A DNA stretch of 64,000 nucleotides from Helianthus annuus (Eukaryota > Streptophyta > Magnoliopsida > Asterales > Asteraceae). Location of the stretch: positions 26,542,354-26,606,353 of the forward strand of contig NC_035436.2 of NCBI RefSeq assembly GCF_002127325.2. Direction: 5' to 3'. The translations under genes were made by a program, and so were the position numbers. The notes beneath the pieces were generated by a model. The model saw only the letters and a program-made list of their open reading frames with translations, searched no databases and was not told the DNA's origin. Every line of letters begins with the position of its first letter. The stretch's first letter is position 1. Below, in pieces: positions 34,617 to 47,962 of the stretch.

Positions 34617-37600
34617 TGTAACACCCGTCCCATTGTTTTAAGATTTTAAACTAAAACACGAATTTTTTTTCTTTTAATTTCAAAATGCATCATTTCAAAA
34701 CTTAGTTATAAAAACTAAGTTTACATGGTTATGGTATTTTAGTTTACAAACTAACTAGTTAAAACATACAACATTGAGTTTAGTGTTTACAAATAAACAT
34801 TGTCTAAAACAAGATTAGATTAGCGCAGAAGCTTCAAAACTTTGTGTCCGGTTCTTGAATTCTTCCTTGATCGGGGTCCGAAATGAGACGAACATCACCT
34901 AAGGTCAAAACCACATCAATTGTTAGTTTTGACAACTTTATAACATGTAAAAACAAGTTCCGGTATCATACAAATAACAAAAAAAAAATTCAGATTTTTG
35001 ATCTGTCGCGCCACGCGACAGATTCCTTTCAATTCTTCGCGGGCCGTGAGCACTCCGGCGTGTCGCGCCAGAACAAGTGACTCCCTTCACGTGTCGCGGG
35101 GAAGACCGTTTTCCAGCGGGTGCAGGTTAAAATCTTGCACATTTGCCCAACACCATTTTCTTTCAATTTTTCAACTTCTAAGGTGCATAATTTCATTCTA
35201 CAAGTCCGTTTTTCGTGATTCTTTTTCCTACGCGTTCGTAATTTAATTCTCCATCTTACGGAGTGAAAACCCGACATCTAAATTCACAAAATTTTAACTT
35301 TCAAGCTCTCGGCTTGAAATTCAATTATGACACTTTTGACCCGTTCGTGATTTATCAAAGAAACTTGTTTATTACCTTTTCAAATATCATGCATATCACG
35401 TTATATCAATTTACTAATGTGCAAGGTTCAAATTACGGGTTTCTTATGAATTCTTAACCCGTTTTACCTATCTACTCCTTTTGACCCGTTAAGGGAAGTT
35501 AAACACTTTTAACTATAAATCTATATATAAGCGTACCTGGCCCGAGTCAACGTAAAGACCCGTTTATACCTTGCTATTATTAATTCAATATTCTATGATG
35601 ACACAATTATCCAAATTTCTATTCGTTCCTGTAAACATATGACTTAACAACCGACATTAGTTGATATGGTCATATGAGATTATCACCATCATTTGACCCA
35701 TTTGTTCTATACGACCAAACAATTATATTTATTACAAATCATGGTTTCTAATAACTCAATCACGCATCCGACCATTACGGATTTTACCACAAAAATTTCC
35801 TTTTTTTTACATATTTGACCCAGTTCGGCTTACGTCGTGGGTATCCTTTTAATCTCGATTACAATTAGTCATCACGTGACTAAATTACCATTTCGCCCCT
35901 TTTTCCATTATTAGTTAAGCTATGAGGTAACTTTAAGAAAACTCATAAATTCTTAGTCGATTTATGAGTAAATTAACATTTTACCTCTTTCACCATTAAT
36001 CATTATTTTAAACGTTTTTATTCGTTCCAACCCATTTCGTTTCGTGTCGGAACCCATAATTCGAACATGATCTATTGTTGTATTTATCACCTATAGAATA
36101 AATACGTATGCTAAAAAAATAGGTGTAAGCTTTACTTACAGTTTGCGTCCGTTCGAGCTTTCCTTGCGCAGTTGACCCGTTTGATCCATTCCTTTCCAGC
36201 TTCCACTTAGCTTGACGAGATCAAACTTAACACAATACCCACAAGATTTGTTAGATTAGTCATTATATAAAATGACCACAACATCTCATGGATTCACACA
36301 TACTCATTTATTAAGACATTAGTTTTAGGTCAGTTTGACTTTCGTAAGTCAAACTGTCCTTGTGTATGTGACTGAGCACTAACTTAGAACATGTTTGGCA
36401 TACACGTACATATTACTTGCATAAATCATTTGTATGTATTTTAGATGCCTTTAATACACCCAATTTCATAAGATTTGTTTGAAGCAAATACATGGTACAC
36501 ACCACACCATTCAAGTATGGAATAAAAGCTACTATGACATACCTCTTACCAAGTCTTACAATCAAATTATATTTCCACGTTAAACATATTGCCTCAAGTT
36601 AATTTATTAGAATGCCATCATTATCACATTTCTCACAATTCATCCTTTTCTTGTATACAATTTTCGTAGATTAAGTTTATCAATACAATGTGTAGCAACT
36701 TTACAAGGTAGCTGCGGAATCGACTATTTTAACCACTTTACGGTTTTATTTAGCCCTTAGTGATCAAAGATGAAATGTAGAATACTAAAATATCTTTCCA
36801 ACCCAAAAAGAATCAGCTCAATCCGAGCTTCCTAGAATTAATTATGATTTTCGCAAAATCAGCTCAGAAGTCAAAATGCTTCCAATCAGCTTGCTGTCAA
36901 AACAGTTCAGCCGACTTCGGACACTGTTTTGACCCGTTTAACATCATAATTTAACAAACATGTTCAAACATAAAACGTAGTATGTTTTAATAGCTTTCTG
37001 AGCATATAAGGCTCAAGCTCACATGCCGTTCCAGTGATTTTATATGATTTTTTAAAAAACTGCAGCCCAATAATTTTTTTTATTCCAATCAGCTTTGTTA
37101 TTTTTTCTTGTTCAAGCATTTTATCAAGCACCTTGTATGCAACACGAAACATCAAATTTCTCCAGCCCATTTAAGTGTTCTAAACCCTTAAATTCTAGCA
37201 AAATTAACAAAGACTAACATCAACTTCAAATCTAATCATGCATTCACTATTTCAAGTAGCTAGACACCACAAGAACAACAAGACATGGCCAATTTCTTCT
37301 ACCTTAATTAATGCATCAATTTTTTTCATAAAACCCTCTTATCACACATAAGTGTAGTCATCAAGTCCCTAATCTTTAACATCAATTCAGCAAGTTTTCG
37401 ACTAGGGTTTGTTTTCTAGACACTAATTCAACAGAATATCACTCATGCATGCAACATTCTTTCTGAATTTCGATTATGAGTGTTCATCCTAAAATTCAAG
37501 ATATCATCAACTTACAAAATTTGACATACCTTGTGATCTCCATGACTTGGTGATCGTTTATACGCGTTTATTCATGAATTTAAGCTCGGATTTCCCTTCC

Positions 37601-38058
37601 AATTTGGTGATTTAAGGAAGAACTAGGGTTTCCCCTTGTTTGGTCACCTGGGGATCGACACACACACATACACACTGTGTGCGTGTGTTGTCTTTTTTAT
37701 TTTATTAAATAAAACTTGGTTTCCTTTTTAACAATTTTGACCCCTCAAGTTTAATTTTAACTATTATGGACAAGAACTCCATGTTTTATTACTCATTTAC
37801 ACATCACTAACTAGGTTAATTATTCCTAGTTAACTTAGTGGATTCAGGGAGTCATGACCCGTTTCATTTTAAGTCCCGTTATCTCGGGCTCCTTATAAAC
37901 TTTATCTTCTCAATGTGTTTGTTCTCTTTTATTTATTATTAAGCTTACTTGTTTGAATTGTAAAATTTTCCGGATTAAATCTTTACCGCCAACGGTATTT
38001 TATCCGCTCTTTAATATTTACGTGGTTTGATTACCAAACTCGTTTTTGGGGTGTTACA
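34617..38058 (-). repeat. LARD-like element 3' LTR
   Basis: 3,442 bp. Contains a CTTATATATAG TATA-like box on the minus strand (about 35522-35532), several repeated 'tgacccgtt' motifs, and short CA/TG microsatellites near 37659-37688. Open frames here have no recognised domains. Confidence 0.8.
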
Positions 38059-40464
38059 AGTCTACCCCCTTAAAGAGGTTTCGTCCCCGAAACCTTTCTC
38101 ACTTAGTTCTTTAATTTAGACTGAACGAACTTAGTTTCGTTTCTATGATATTCATTCTTTCGGACAATATTATCATTCATATTGACATGAGCGTCCTTTA
38201 TGTGTAAGTCCTTATGAACCGAAATTTTCATTTTATATTTCATATCTTTTTCGCCTACTTGACCGAGTTGTTACCTGACCACTCAGTTGCGTTAGTCCGT
38301 CAACACGTTTACTTCACGCTAATCTTATGTTGACGAGCGTTTTACCTAGAAATCTTCTTTTGACTTCAATGGTTTTACCGGCATGACTGATTAGTCACCG
38401 CCATTTCGTGCCCCGGCACCCGGGCATACTATACTGCCATCTCCGGCTTTATGTGTGTTTACTATTTCTTAAACCACCTCATACTACTTATGTTTGTTAA
38501 AACATTGCTTTTAACTAAAAACTAAATTTTTATTTTACGTTTTCTCTTTATCTTACGTCTTTTTCTTATGTCTAGGAATTTTCGTTCTAAGTTTATTCCT
38601 GACCGTTATTATTCTTACGCAAAGAATTGTAACCAGTTTTCCATGCCTTACCCAAGTGACCTGTAGCTTCTTTTACTTAGCCCCGTAGGCTATCTCTTTA
38701 GATTCCACCTTTTTAAGGTGAGATTCCAACGGTTTGTTTCTTTATATTTGTGACCCAAGAGTCTTTTTGGTCCCGTAGACCTCAACACCACTTACTATCC
38801 TGAGGGTCATGACGATCCCGTAGATCCTCTTTTACACATGTCGTTCTAAAGTTATACTTTTGGTGTCAGCACACCCTTTTTGATGTTTAGAAGCCGTTTA
38901 TTTTCATTCCTGAATTCTATGGACCTTGACCGTAGTCTAAGGCTGCACCCGCTTCCATTTTAAACTAATATTCCGACTCTATGACTTCCTATGTCATTTA
39001 ACGTCGGTTTTTTTTGTTATTTGTTATCCGGTTTATTTCTATATTTATTTACAACCCATTACCCGGGTTCTTTTATTATTATTATTTTTAGCTTTACGGT
39101 TTCACCGGTTTGTGTTTACTTGCCCTATCAAGCTTTTATACTTTATTCATCTCGTTTGACTTATTCGTGTGAGATTTCATTACTCCTGAACGTCAAACTT
39201 CAATCTTTATTCGACCCGTTCAACTTTAAAATAGTTGAACGTAGTTAGCAAAATTCCTTTTTGTAAATTCTCATCGTCTTTTAGTCATGACTTTTAATCC
39301 GAGTCCTTTGACTTTCTATTTCGCGTTCCCGTCTCTTGGTTTACGCATACTTTCAAAATCCTACCAATCTATCGGGTATCTTTACCGAAGTCATCATCAA
39401 GTAACCATTTTTATATGGTTTTAGACGTCATTTTAATTTATTTGGTCGTCTTAGCGAAATTCATCGTTTTAATTCATTCAAGCCCTTTATTCTTTATTCT
39501 ACCCCTTTGACTTGTCTGTGTGAATTTCGTCACTTATGACAGTCAAACTTTATCCCCTATGCCTTAGCATTCACATTAATTGGTTCGTATTTTTATTTAC
39601 TTTAATCTGTGTCCCTTCTCTCGGGCTCGTTATTCTAACGTAATACGCTTCTGTCATCCGACTTGTGTTTACGTTTACCATCAAACATTTTGCTTATTTG
39701 ACTCATTTGGGTACCTTTTTAATTTGTCCCATTCACCTCGTCCTTACTACATCGGATGTCAGTATGTCCACCATAAAAGTTCATGGTACCACGTATTCAT
39801 TACTTACTTGGCCAGAGTAAGCGATCAACACCTGATATACATGACATTTTATAATTTTCACATTACACCCCATGTAAGTAACGCCTCTATTTAGTTTTCT
39901 TGGAAATAACATCCTGGATAGGTATTCTATTCAGGTTTTTCAAAGTTTTGAATTTACATATGCAACGGTCAATTTCTATGTATTTGTTGCATATTACTAT
40001 TCACTCAATAAATTTAAAATGTGCACCTGTAAATGCTTGCCCTAAGGGGCTCTTCTTGCCGTTAACTTTGTTCGCGATCGTCGGGCGATTTAGGTCCTTG
40101 ATGCGTATGCTCTACTTGTCATACCTCGGACCGTTCCACCGTCATATCCACAATTCGTTCAACTCTTGTCTTCTTCAGATGCGAGTATCCTTCAACTAAA
40201 CATTCACAAAAGTTAGTAATTTCGACATTAATAAATGCCCGTATTGTAATACAAAGCTTTTTACTGCACGTGTCAACGCACGTAATTTCGTTAGCTATAC
40301 TAATCATTTTCATTGGGGTAACGTGTATTACACGATAACCCTATGTGTTGTTCACAACACTTTAATCATACTAAACCATTAACATATTTGTACTTATCGG
40401 ATTTGCGATCAAACCTCGAACCGAACACACTTTACTCTTTAACCATGAGCTCTGATTACCAACT
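38059..40464 (-). mobile_element. LARD-like element internal region, non-coding
   Basis: The polypurine tract (minus strand AAGGGGGTAGACT, 38071-38059) is preceded by the inverted repeat AGGTTTCGGGGACGAAACCT (38095-38076). At the other end a PBS-like TTGGTAATCAGAGCTCATGG (40463-40444) has one extra base relative to the tRNA-Met complement. The frames at 38991-39248, 39580-39894 and 39900-40199 show no known domain, and I treat them as chance. Confidence 0.7.
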
Positions 40465-43400
40465 TGTAACACCCGTCTCATTGTTTTAAGATTTTAAACT
40501 AAAAACACGCGGTTTTTTTTTCTTTTAATTTCAAAATGCATCATTTCAAAACTTAGTTATAAAAACTAAGTTTACATGGTTATGGTATTCTAGTTTACAA
40601 ACTAACTAGTTAAAACATACAACATTGAGTTTAGTGTTTACAAATAAACATTGTCTAAAACAAGATTAGATTAGCGCGGAAGCTTCAAAACATTGTGTTC
40701 GGTTCTTGAATTCTTCCTTGATCGGCGTCCGAAATGAGACGAACATCACCTAAGGTCAAAACCACATCAATTGTTAGTTTTGACAACTTTATAACATATA
40801 AAAACAAGTTCCGGTATCATACAAATAACAAAAAAGAAAAATTCAGATTTTTGATCTCTCGCGCCATGCGGCAGATTCCTTTCAATTCTTCGCGGACCGT
40901 GAGCGCGCCCGCATGTCGCGCCAGAACAAGTGACTCCCTTCGCGTGTCGCGGGGAAGACCGTTTTCCAGCGGGTCCAGGTTAAAATCCTGCACTTTTGCC
41001 CAGCACCATTTTCTTTCAATTTTTCAACTTCTAAGGTGCATAACTTTCATTCTACAAGTCTGTTTTTCGCGATTCTTTTTCCTACGCGTTCGTAATTTAA
41101 TTCTCCATCTTACAGAGTGAAAACCCGGAATCTAAATTCACAAAATTTTAACTTTCAAGCTCTCGGCTTGAAATTCAATTATGACACTTTTGACCCGTTC
41201 GTGATTTATCAAACAAACTTGTTTATTACCTTTTCAAAATATCATGCATATCACGTTATATCAATTTACTAATGTGCAAGGTTCAAATTACGGGTTTCTT
41301 ATGAATTCTTAACCCGTTTTACCTATCTACTCCTTTTGACCCGTTAAGGGAAATTAAACACTTTTAACAATAAATCTATATATAAGCGTACCTGGCCCGA
41401 GTCAACGTATAGACCCGTTTATACCTTGCTATTATTAATTCAATATTCTATGATTACGCAATTATCCAAATTGTTATTCGTTCATGTAAACATATGACTT
41501 AACAACCAACATTAGTCGATATGGTCATATAAGGTTATCACCATCATTTGACCCATTTGGTCTATACGACCAAACAATTATATTTATTACAAATCATGGT
41601 TTCTAATTACTCAGTCACGCATCTGACCATTACAGATTTTACCACAAAAAATTCCTTTTTTTTTACATATTTGACCCAGTTCGGCTTACGCCGTGGGCAT
41701 CCTTTTAATCTCGATTACAATTAGTCATCACGTGACTAAATTACCATTTCGCCCCTTTTTCCATTATTAGTTAAGCTACGAGGTAACTTTAAGAAAACTC
41801 ATAAATTCTTTGTTGATTTATGAGTAAATTAACATTTTACCTCTTTCACCATTAATCATGATTTTAAACATTTTAATTCGTTCCAACTCATTTCGTTTCG
41901 TGTCGGAACCTATAATTCGAACATGATCTATTGTTGTATTTATCACCTATAGAATAAATACGTATGCTAAAAAAATAGGTGTAAGCTTTACTTACAGTTT
42001 GCGTCCGTTCGAGCTTTCTTTGCGCACTTGACCCGTTTGATCCATTCCTTTCCAGCTCCCACTTAGCTTGACGAGATCAAACTTAGCACAATAGCCACAA
42101 GATTTGTTAGATTAGTCATTATATAAAATGACCACAACATCTCATGGATTCACACATACTCATTTATCAAGACATTAGTTTTAGGTCAGTTTGACTTTCG
42201 TAAGTCAAACAAGTCAAACTGTCCTTATGTATGTGACTGAGCACTAACTTAGAACATGTTTGGCATACACGTACATATTACTTGCATAAATCATTTGTAT
42301 GTATTTTAGATGCCTTTAATACACCCAATTTCATAAGATTTGTTTGAAGCAAATACATGGTACACACCACACCATTCAAGTATGGAATAAAAGCTACTAT
42401 GACATACCTCTTACCAAGTCTTACAATCAAATTATATTTCCACGTTAGACACATTGCCTCATGCTAATTTATTAGAATGCCATCATTATCACATTTCTCA
42501 CAATTCATCCTTTTCTTGTATACAATTTTCTTAGATTAAGTTTATCAATACAATGTGTAGCAACCTTACAATGTAGCTACGGAATCGACTCTTTTAACCA
42601 CTTTACGTTTTTATTTAGCCCTTCGTGATCAAAGATGAAATGTAGAATACTAAAATATCTTTCCAACCCAAAAAGAATCAGCCCAATCCAAGCTTCCTAG
42701 AATTAATTATGATTTTTGCAAAATCATCTCAGAAGTCAAAATGCTTCCAATCAGCTTGCTGTCAAAACAGTTCAGCCGACTTCAGACACTGTTTTGACCC
42801 GTTTAACATCCGAATTTAACAAACATGTTCAAACATAAAACGTAGTATGTTTTAATAGCTTTCTGAGCATATAAAGCTCAAGCTCACAGGCCGTCCAGTG
42901 ATTTTATATGATTTTTTAAAAACTGCAGCCCAATAATTTTTTTTATTCCAATCATTTTTGTTATATTTTCTTGTTCAAGCATTTTATCAAGCACCTTGTG
43001 TGCAACACGAAACATCAAATTTCTCCAGCCCATTTAAGTGTTCTAAACCCTTAAATTGTAGCAAAATTAACAAGTACTAACATCAACTTCAAATCTAATC
43101 ATGCATTCACTATTTCAAGTAGCTAGACACCACAAGAACAACAAGACATGGCCAATTTCATCTACCTTAATGAATGCATCAATTTTTTTCATAAAACCCT
43201 CTTATCACACATAAGGGTAGTCATCAAATCCCTAATCTTTAACATCAATTCAGCAAGTTTTCGACTAGGGTTTGTTTTCTAAACACTAATTCACCAGAAT
43301 ATCACTCATGCATGCAACATTCTTTCCGAATTCGATTATGAGTGTTCATCCTAAAATTCAAGATATCATCAACTTACAAAATTTGACATACCTTGTGATC

Positions 43401-43918
43401 TCCATGACTTGGTGATCGTTTACACGCGTTTATTCATGAATTTAAGTTCTGATTTCCCTTCCAATTTGGTGATTTAAGGAAGAACTAGGGTTTCCCCTTG
43501 TTTGGTCGCCTGGAGATCGACACACACACATACACATTGTGTGTGTGTTGTGTTTTTTATTTTATTAAATAAAACTTGGTTTCCTTTTTAACAATTTTGA
43601 CCTCTCAAGTTTAATTTTAACTATTATGGACAAGAACTCCATGTTTTATTACTCATTTACACAGCACTAACTAGGTTAATTATTCCTAGTTAACTTAGCG
43701 GATTCAGGGAGTAATGACCCGTTTTATTTTAAGTCCCGTTAACTCGGGCTCCTTATAAACTTTATCTTCTCAATGTGTTTGTTCTCTTTTATTTATTATT
43801 AAGCTTACTTGTTTGAATTGTAAAATTTTCCGGATTAAATCTTTACCGCCAACGGTATTTTACCCGCTCTTTAATATTTACGTGGTTTGATTACCAAACT
43901 CGTTTTTGGGGTGTTACA
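40465..43918 (-). repeat. LARD-like element 5' LTR
   Basis: 3,454 bp, collinear with 34617-38058. Begins TGTAACACCCGTCTCATTG in plus orientation and ends GGGGTGTTACA. Contains an extra AAGTCAAACAAG-type 12-bp repeat near 42207. Confidence 0.8.
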
Positions 43919-44600
43919 AGTTCCCAGCTGTTACCAAAGTCAATGGCACATGCTCTCAGCATGTCTTCAAGTGTTTGGATGGTATGTTCATTTTAACTAT
44001 CTGTCTGAGGGTGATAAGCGATGCTCATGTCTAAACATGAGCCAAAGGATTTGTGCATAGCCTGCCACAGAGTAGATGCAAAACGTGGGTCACGATCAGA
44101 GATGATAGAAGTTGGCACCCCGTGCCTAGCAACTACTTGTTTTATGTAGATGGCTGCAAGTTTCGAAAACCTGTCGGTTTCTTTGATCATGAGGAAATGC
44201 GCGTACATGGTTAAATGATCTACGATCACCCAAATGGTATCATTTCCATGTTGGCAACTCTGGTTGTTGCAGTAATCCCGATGGCGTTTGGTATTCAATC
44301 TTGACCCTTGCGCAGGTCAAGCATTTGCTAACGTTCTTAGCAAAGATAGTTTTCATGTTAGGCCACCAGTATAGGACCTTGAGGTCGTGATACATCTTGT
44401 TAGATCCGGGATGTATCGAGTAGCGAGACTTGTGTGCTTCGTCCATCACAAGCGCTGGGAGGTTTCCATAAGATGGAACCCAGATACGTTCCATGAAATA
44501 GTGTATACCGTCATCCTTGAGTTCAAGCTGCTTTTCCATGCCCCGCACAGACTCAGCTAGGAGGTTTTCCTCCTTCAACGCTCAACCTGAGTTTTTCGGA
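43919..44600 (-). pseudogene. Gypsy 1 integrase (zinc-binding and catalytic core)
   Basis: The frame 44578-44240 has the HHCC zinc-binding region ([26 protein letters not shown]). The frame 44298-43993 has the core motifs VIVDHLTMYAHF, IISDRDPRFASTLW and YHPQTD. They are in different frames with sequence lost in between, so no active integrase is encoded. The core ends at the nested element. Confidence 0.75.
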
Positions 44601-44997
44601 TTTGGGTAGGGAGATTCGAATGGATAGTAAGTTGAAGCGCACGCACACACTTAGGTTTGGTTTCTTTTCAGCTGAGGGTATCGGCTACAACGTTTGCCTT
44701 GCAAGGATGATATCTGATTGCGCACTCGTAATCGTTTAGGAGTTCGACCCATAGGCGTTGCCGCATGTTCAACTCCTTTTGATCCAATATGTGCTGGAGA
44801 CTCTTGTGATCGGTGTAAATCGTGCACTTGGTACCGTACAAGTAATGTCTCTATATCTTGAGTGCGAAGACTACTACTCCCAGCTCCAAATCATGGGTTG
44901 TGTAATTCCTTTAGTGAATTTTGAGTTGTCGAGAAGCATAGGAGATAACTTTCTCACGTTACATCAACACGCAACTGAGTCCCTATATGGACGCATC
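44601..44997 (-). pseudogene. Gypsy 1 RNase H region, degraded
   Basis: On the minus strand, motifs equivalent to the RNase H part of Gypsy 2 can be followed ([16 protein letters not shown], [12 protein letters not shown], [13 protein letters not shown]) but with stops. It joins RT to integrase in the usual order. Confidence 0.6.
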
Positions 44998-45744
44998 TTA
45001 GTAGACCACAAAATCGCCGGTACCTTCAGGTAACGAAAGAATAGGAGCACTACAAAGTTTCCCCTTTATCTTTTTAAACACAGACTCCTGAGCATCATTC
45101 CATTTGTAAACGATACCCTTTTGGGTTAGAGTTGCAAGGGGTTGAGCAATCATCGAAAATCCCTCGATGAATCTTTGATAGTAACCTGCCAAACCCAAGA
45201 ATTGACGGATTTCGGTTGGAGTTTTTGGTATAGGCCAGTTCTTGATGGAGTCAATCTTAGCTGGATTAACATACATCCCAGCATTATTGACCACATGCCC
45301 AAGGAAATGGACTTTTCGAAGCCAGAAGTCGCACTTTGAAAACTTGGCATAGAGTTGTTCGTTTCGAAGAAGTTCTAAAATAAAACATAGATGTTGCTCG
45401 TGTTCCTCTCGATTCTTCGAGTAGATCAGGATGTTGTCGATGAACACTATAACGAATTTGTCAAGGTAGGGTTTGCACACTCGGTTTATGAGATCCATGA
45501 AAACCGTGGGTGCGTTTGTCATCCCAAATGGCATAACAAGAAATTCATAATGGTCGTAACGGGTTCTAAAGGCTGTTTTAGAGATGTCCTCGTCACGGAC
45601 TCTTAGCTGATGATAACCCAATCGCAGATCGATCTTGGAATAGAAACTCGACCCTTGCAGCTGGTCGAATAGATCGTCGATGCATGGAAGTGGGTAACGG
45701 TTTTTGATAGTTACTTTGTTCAACTCCCAATAATCGATGCACAT
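44998..45744 (-). pseudogene. Gypsy 1 reverse transcriptase, altered active site
   Basis: The frame has the Ty3-type RT blocks [44 protein letters not shown] and LGHVV, and then the connection [10 protein letters not shown]. The catalytic loop reads FIDNIL instead of the usual F(V/I)DDIL, so one metal-binding aspartate is lost. The start is arbitrary because the upstream pol frame is broken near 45800. Confidence 0.8.
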
Positions 45745-46344
45745 ACGAAGTGTGCCATCTTTCTTTTTGACGAAGATTACTGGTGCTCCCAGGGTGACGA
45801 GCTAGGACAAATAAAACCCTTTTCTAATAGCTCCTGTAATTGCGTAAATAGTTCCTCCAGTTCGGCTGGGGCTAGTCGGTAGGGTGCACGAGCTATGGGT
45901 TCCGCTCCAGGAGTTAGCTCGATTCAAAATTCGACTTTACGATGAGGCGGAAGACCAGGTAATTCTTCACGAAATACCTCAGGGAAACCGTGTACGACAG
46001 GAATGTCTTCAATCTTCTTTTCTTTCGTTTGGGTGTCAGTGATGATTGCTAGAATAGCGGTATGGCCCTTTCGTAAACATTTTTGGGCTTTTAAGAATGA
46101 AATGATGTCTGTGACAGCACCTCCTTTATCGCCTTGAATATCAAGAGGTTTGCCAAAAGAATGAGTAATGCGGATAATTTTCTCTTGGCAGAGTATTTAT
46201 GCTCGATGTTTGGATAACCAGTCCATTCCGATGACAACGTCGAAGCTTCTGAGAACGATGGGAAAGAGATTGACGAGGATGGCTTGACCAGATAGTATGA
46301 GTTTACAATTGTTGATAACATGTGAGGCCTCGATGTTTCTGCTG
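45745..46344 (-). pseudogene. Gypsy 1 protease-RT linker, degraded
   Basis: Fragments equivalent to the Gypsy 2 linker are readable on the minus strand ([21 protein letters not shown], [15 protein letters not shown] equivalents), broken by stops and indels. No separate gene. Confidence 0.5.
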
Positions 46345-46605
46345 TTAGCTAATTCGACGACGTGCTAAAGCAATTGGTGTTGGCTTAAGCATCTTAGTAA
46401 TACGTACGGATACATAACTAGCATCGGCTCCCGAATCAAAAAGTACAGTAACATAACGATCATCAAGTAGGAACTTACCCGTCACAACGTTGGGGTCGTT
46501 CCTTGCTTCGCCAGCGCCTATCACGAAAGCTCTTCCTCTTGCATCATTACTACCATTGCTGTTGGTGTTGTTCCCAACTCCTTGGTTGTTGTTATTTTGA
46601 TTCAA
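46345..46605 (-). pseudogene. Gypsy 1 protease
   Basis: The frame begins in an Asn-rich linker and has [40 protein letters not shown]: the aspartic protease motif is FDSGA, with the catalytic aspartate kept. The frame ends early by comparison with Gypsy 2. Confidence 0.7.
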
Positions 46606-47632
46606 CTGGGGGCAATTCCTCTTGATGTGTCCCTCAGCTCCACACTGAAAACAACCCTTAATGTTGCCATGATGTTGCTACTGCTGCTGAGGTTGGTTTT
46701 GTCTTGTTGGATGCGGGCTTCTACAATCTTTGGCCTCATGCCCTATTTTGTTGCATCGCTGACACTGGCTCCTTGGACACGGCCCATTGTGGTGCTGATT
46801 ACATTTGTTGCACCTGGGGTAGTTTCCTCAATAACCGCCCTGGTTTTGGTTAGCTTGTTGTTGTTGGCCCATGTTGTTCTCAAACTTCCTCTGTTGAACT
46901 TCCTCTGTTGAGCTGGAGTTTGTGTAGGGTTCGGATCCTTGCCCTGGTTACCATGCCATTTGCACTTGTTGTCTCCAGGAGTTTCAGTAGTAGCACTAAT
47001 TCGTAATTCGTTTGGGCAGCTTTCCCTGATCGGTGAGACGGTGTGCTAGACGAACGACTTGCTGGATCGTGGGGAGGTTAGCTGAGGTCACCAGACTTTG
47101 GATTTCAGGAACCAGACCCCTGAGATAAAGTTCAATTCTTCTGTATGCAGGCTGAGACATGTTGGGACATAGAGCAGCATAGTCGTTGGATCGCTTAGTG
47201 TATATCTCGATTTCAGATCTAACCATTTTCAACTTGTAGTACCTAGTCTCGAGTTTGTGGATGTCATCCCTGTGACAGTATTCTTCCTTGATCAAATTCT
47301 TGAAGTCGTTCCAAGGAGTGCCATTGGCATCCGCCAACCCGAGCATCTGCACCTGCGCATTCCACCAAGATAGCGTGTTTCCTTCAAGCGTACAAGTAGC
47401 GAACTTCACCCAATTGGTAGCAGGGCATTTACACACAGCGAATACAGATTCGACCTTCTCGATCTAGTGCAGAAGGCCTATCGGTCCTTCGGTGCCATTG
47501 AAGGTGAGAGGCTTATAGTCCACAAACGTTTTAAAAGTGCAGAAGGCCTATCGCTCCTTCAGCCACGACGTTTATCAGGTTTGTCAGTTGATCCTGAGTC
47601 ATGTTAATGTTGCCTCTTCCGCGTCCGCTCAT
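46606..47632 (-). pseudogene. Gypsy 1 gag with zinc knuckles, disrupted
   Basis: Starts at the ATG 47632-47630 ([13 protein letters not shown]). The capsid part lies in the frame 47436-46996 ([53 protein letters not shown]). CCHC knuckles follow at about 46790-46640 with stops. A 25-bp direct repeat (47466-47490 and 47536-47560, one mismatch) sits where the N-terminal part should continue, and the frame is lost there. Confidence 0.75.
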
Positions 47633-47941
47633 TGTCTTCGTATCCAGAAAACACAGTATGAGGTTGATGTCATAGTGTTGTAAAAATAATAGGAAGAGGT
47701 TTGACCATCACACACAAGTACACATTACAAAGCCAATGTCTCATACACTAAGTATACTAGTACATATATAATCAAATATGCACCAAATAAGTAACAAGTA
47801 AACACATCCCCGAGCTACATAGTCTAAATTATTGAGCCTTGCACTTAGAGTGTAGTGTCGTTGCGAGTTGCTTAGTACAGAACGGGTTATAGTCTTGTTT
47901 TTCTCAAAAAGGCTTTTCTTTTTAAAACCGAGTTCACTCTA

Positions 47942-47959
47942 ACCATTGGCTCTGATACC
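47942..47959 (-). other. Gypsy 1 primer binding site
   Basis: Minus strand TGGTATCAGAGCCAATGG, three bases from the 5' LTR end; complementary to initiator tRNA-Met. Confidence 0.9.
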
Positions 47960-47962
47960 AAT

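Larger units (their letters stand above)
34617..43918 (-). mobile_element. LARD-like non-coding LTR element nested in Gypsy 1
   Basis: The LTRs are 34617-38058 and 40465-43918 with termini TGTAACACC...GGTGTTACA. Flanks are CGTTC (34612-34616) and AGTTC (43919-43923), a 5-bp target duplication with one change. Across it the Gypsy frame rejoins as [17 protein letters not shown]. The internal region (38059-40464) is 2.4 kb without recognisable gag or pol. Orientation is minus, shown by a PBS-like site at the right and a polypurine tract at the left. The LTRs differ by numerous small changes including a 12-bp insertion near 42207, so it is older than the array at 4657. Confidence 0.85.

Noticed and set aside
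35029..35277. Open frames on both strands in the LARD-like LTRs (also 40734-41120)
   Set aside because: They occur in LTR U3/U5 sequence, differ between the two LTRs through frameshifts and show no domain.
45391..45606. Plus-strand open frames opposite the Gypsy 1 pol region (also 44758-45033, 46582-46911)
   Set aside because: Antisense to reverse transcriptase, RNase H and gag of the minus-strand element.
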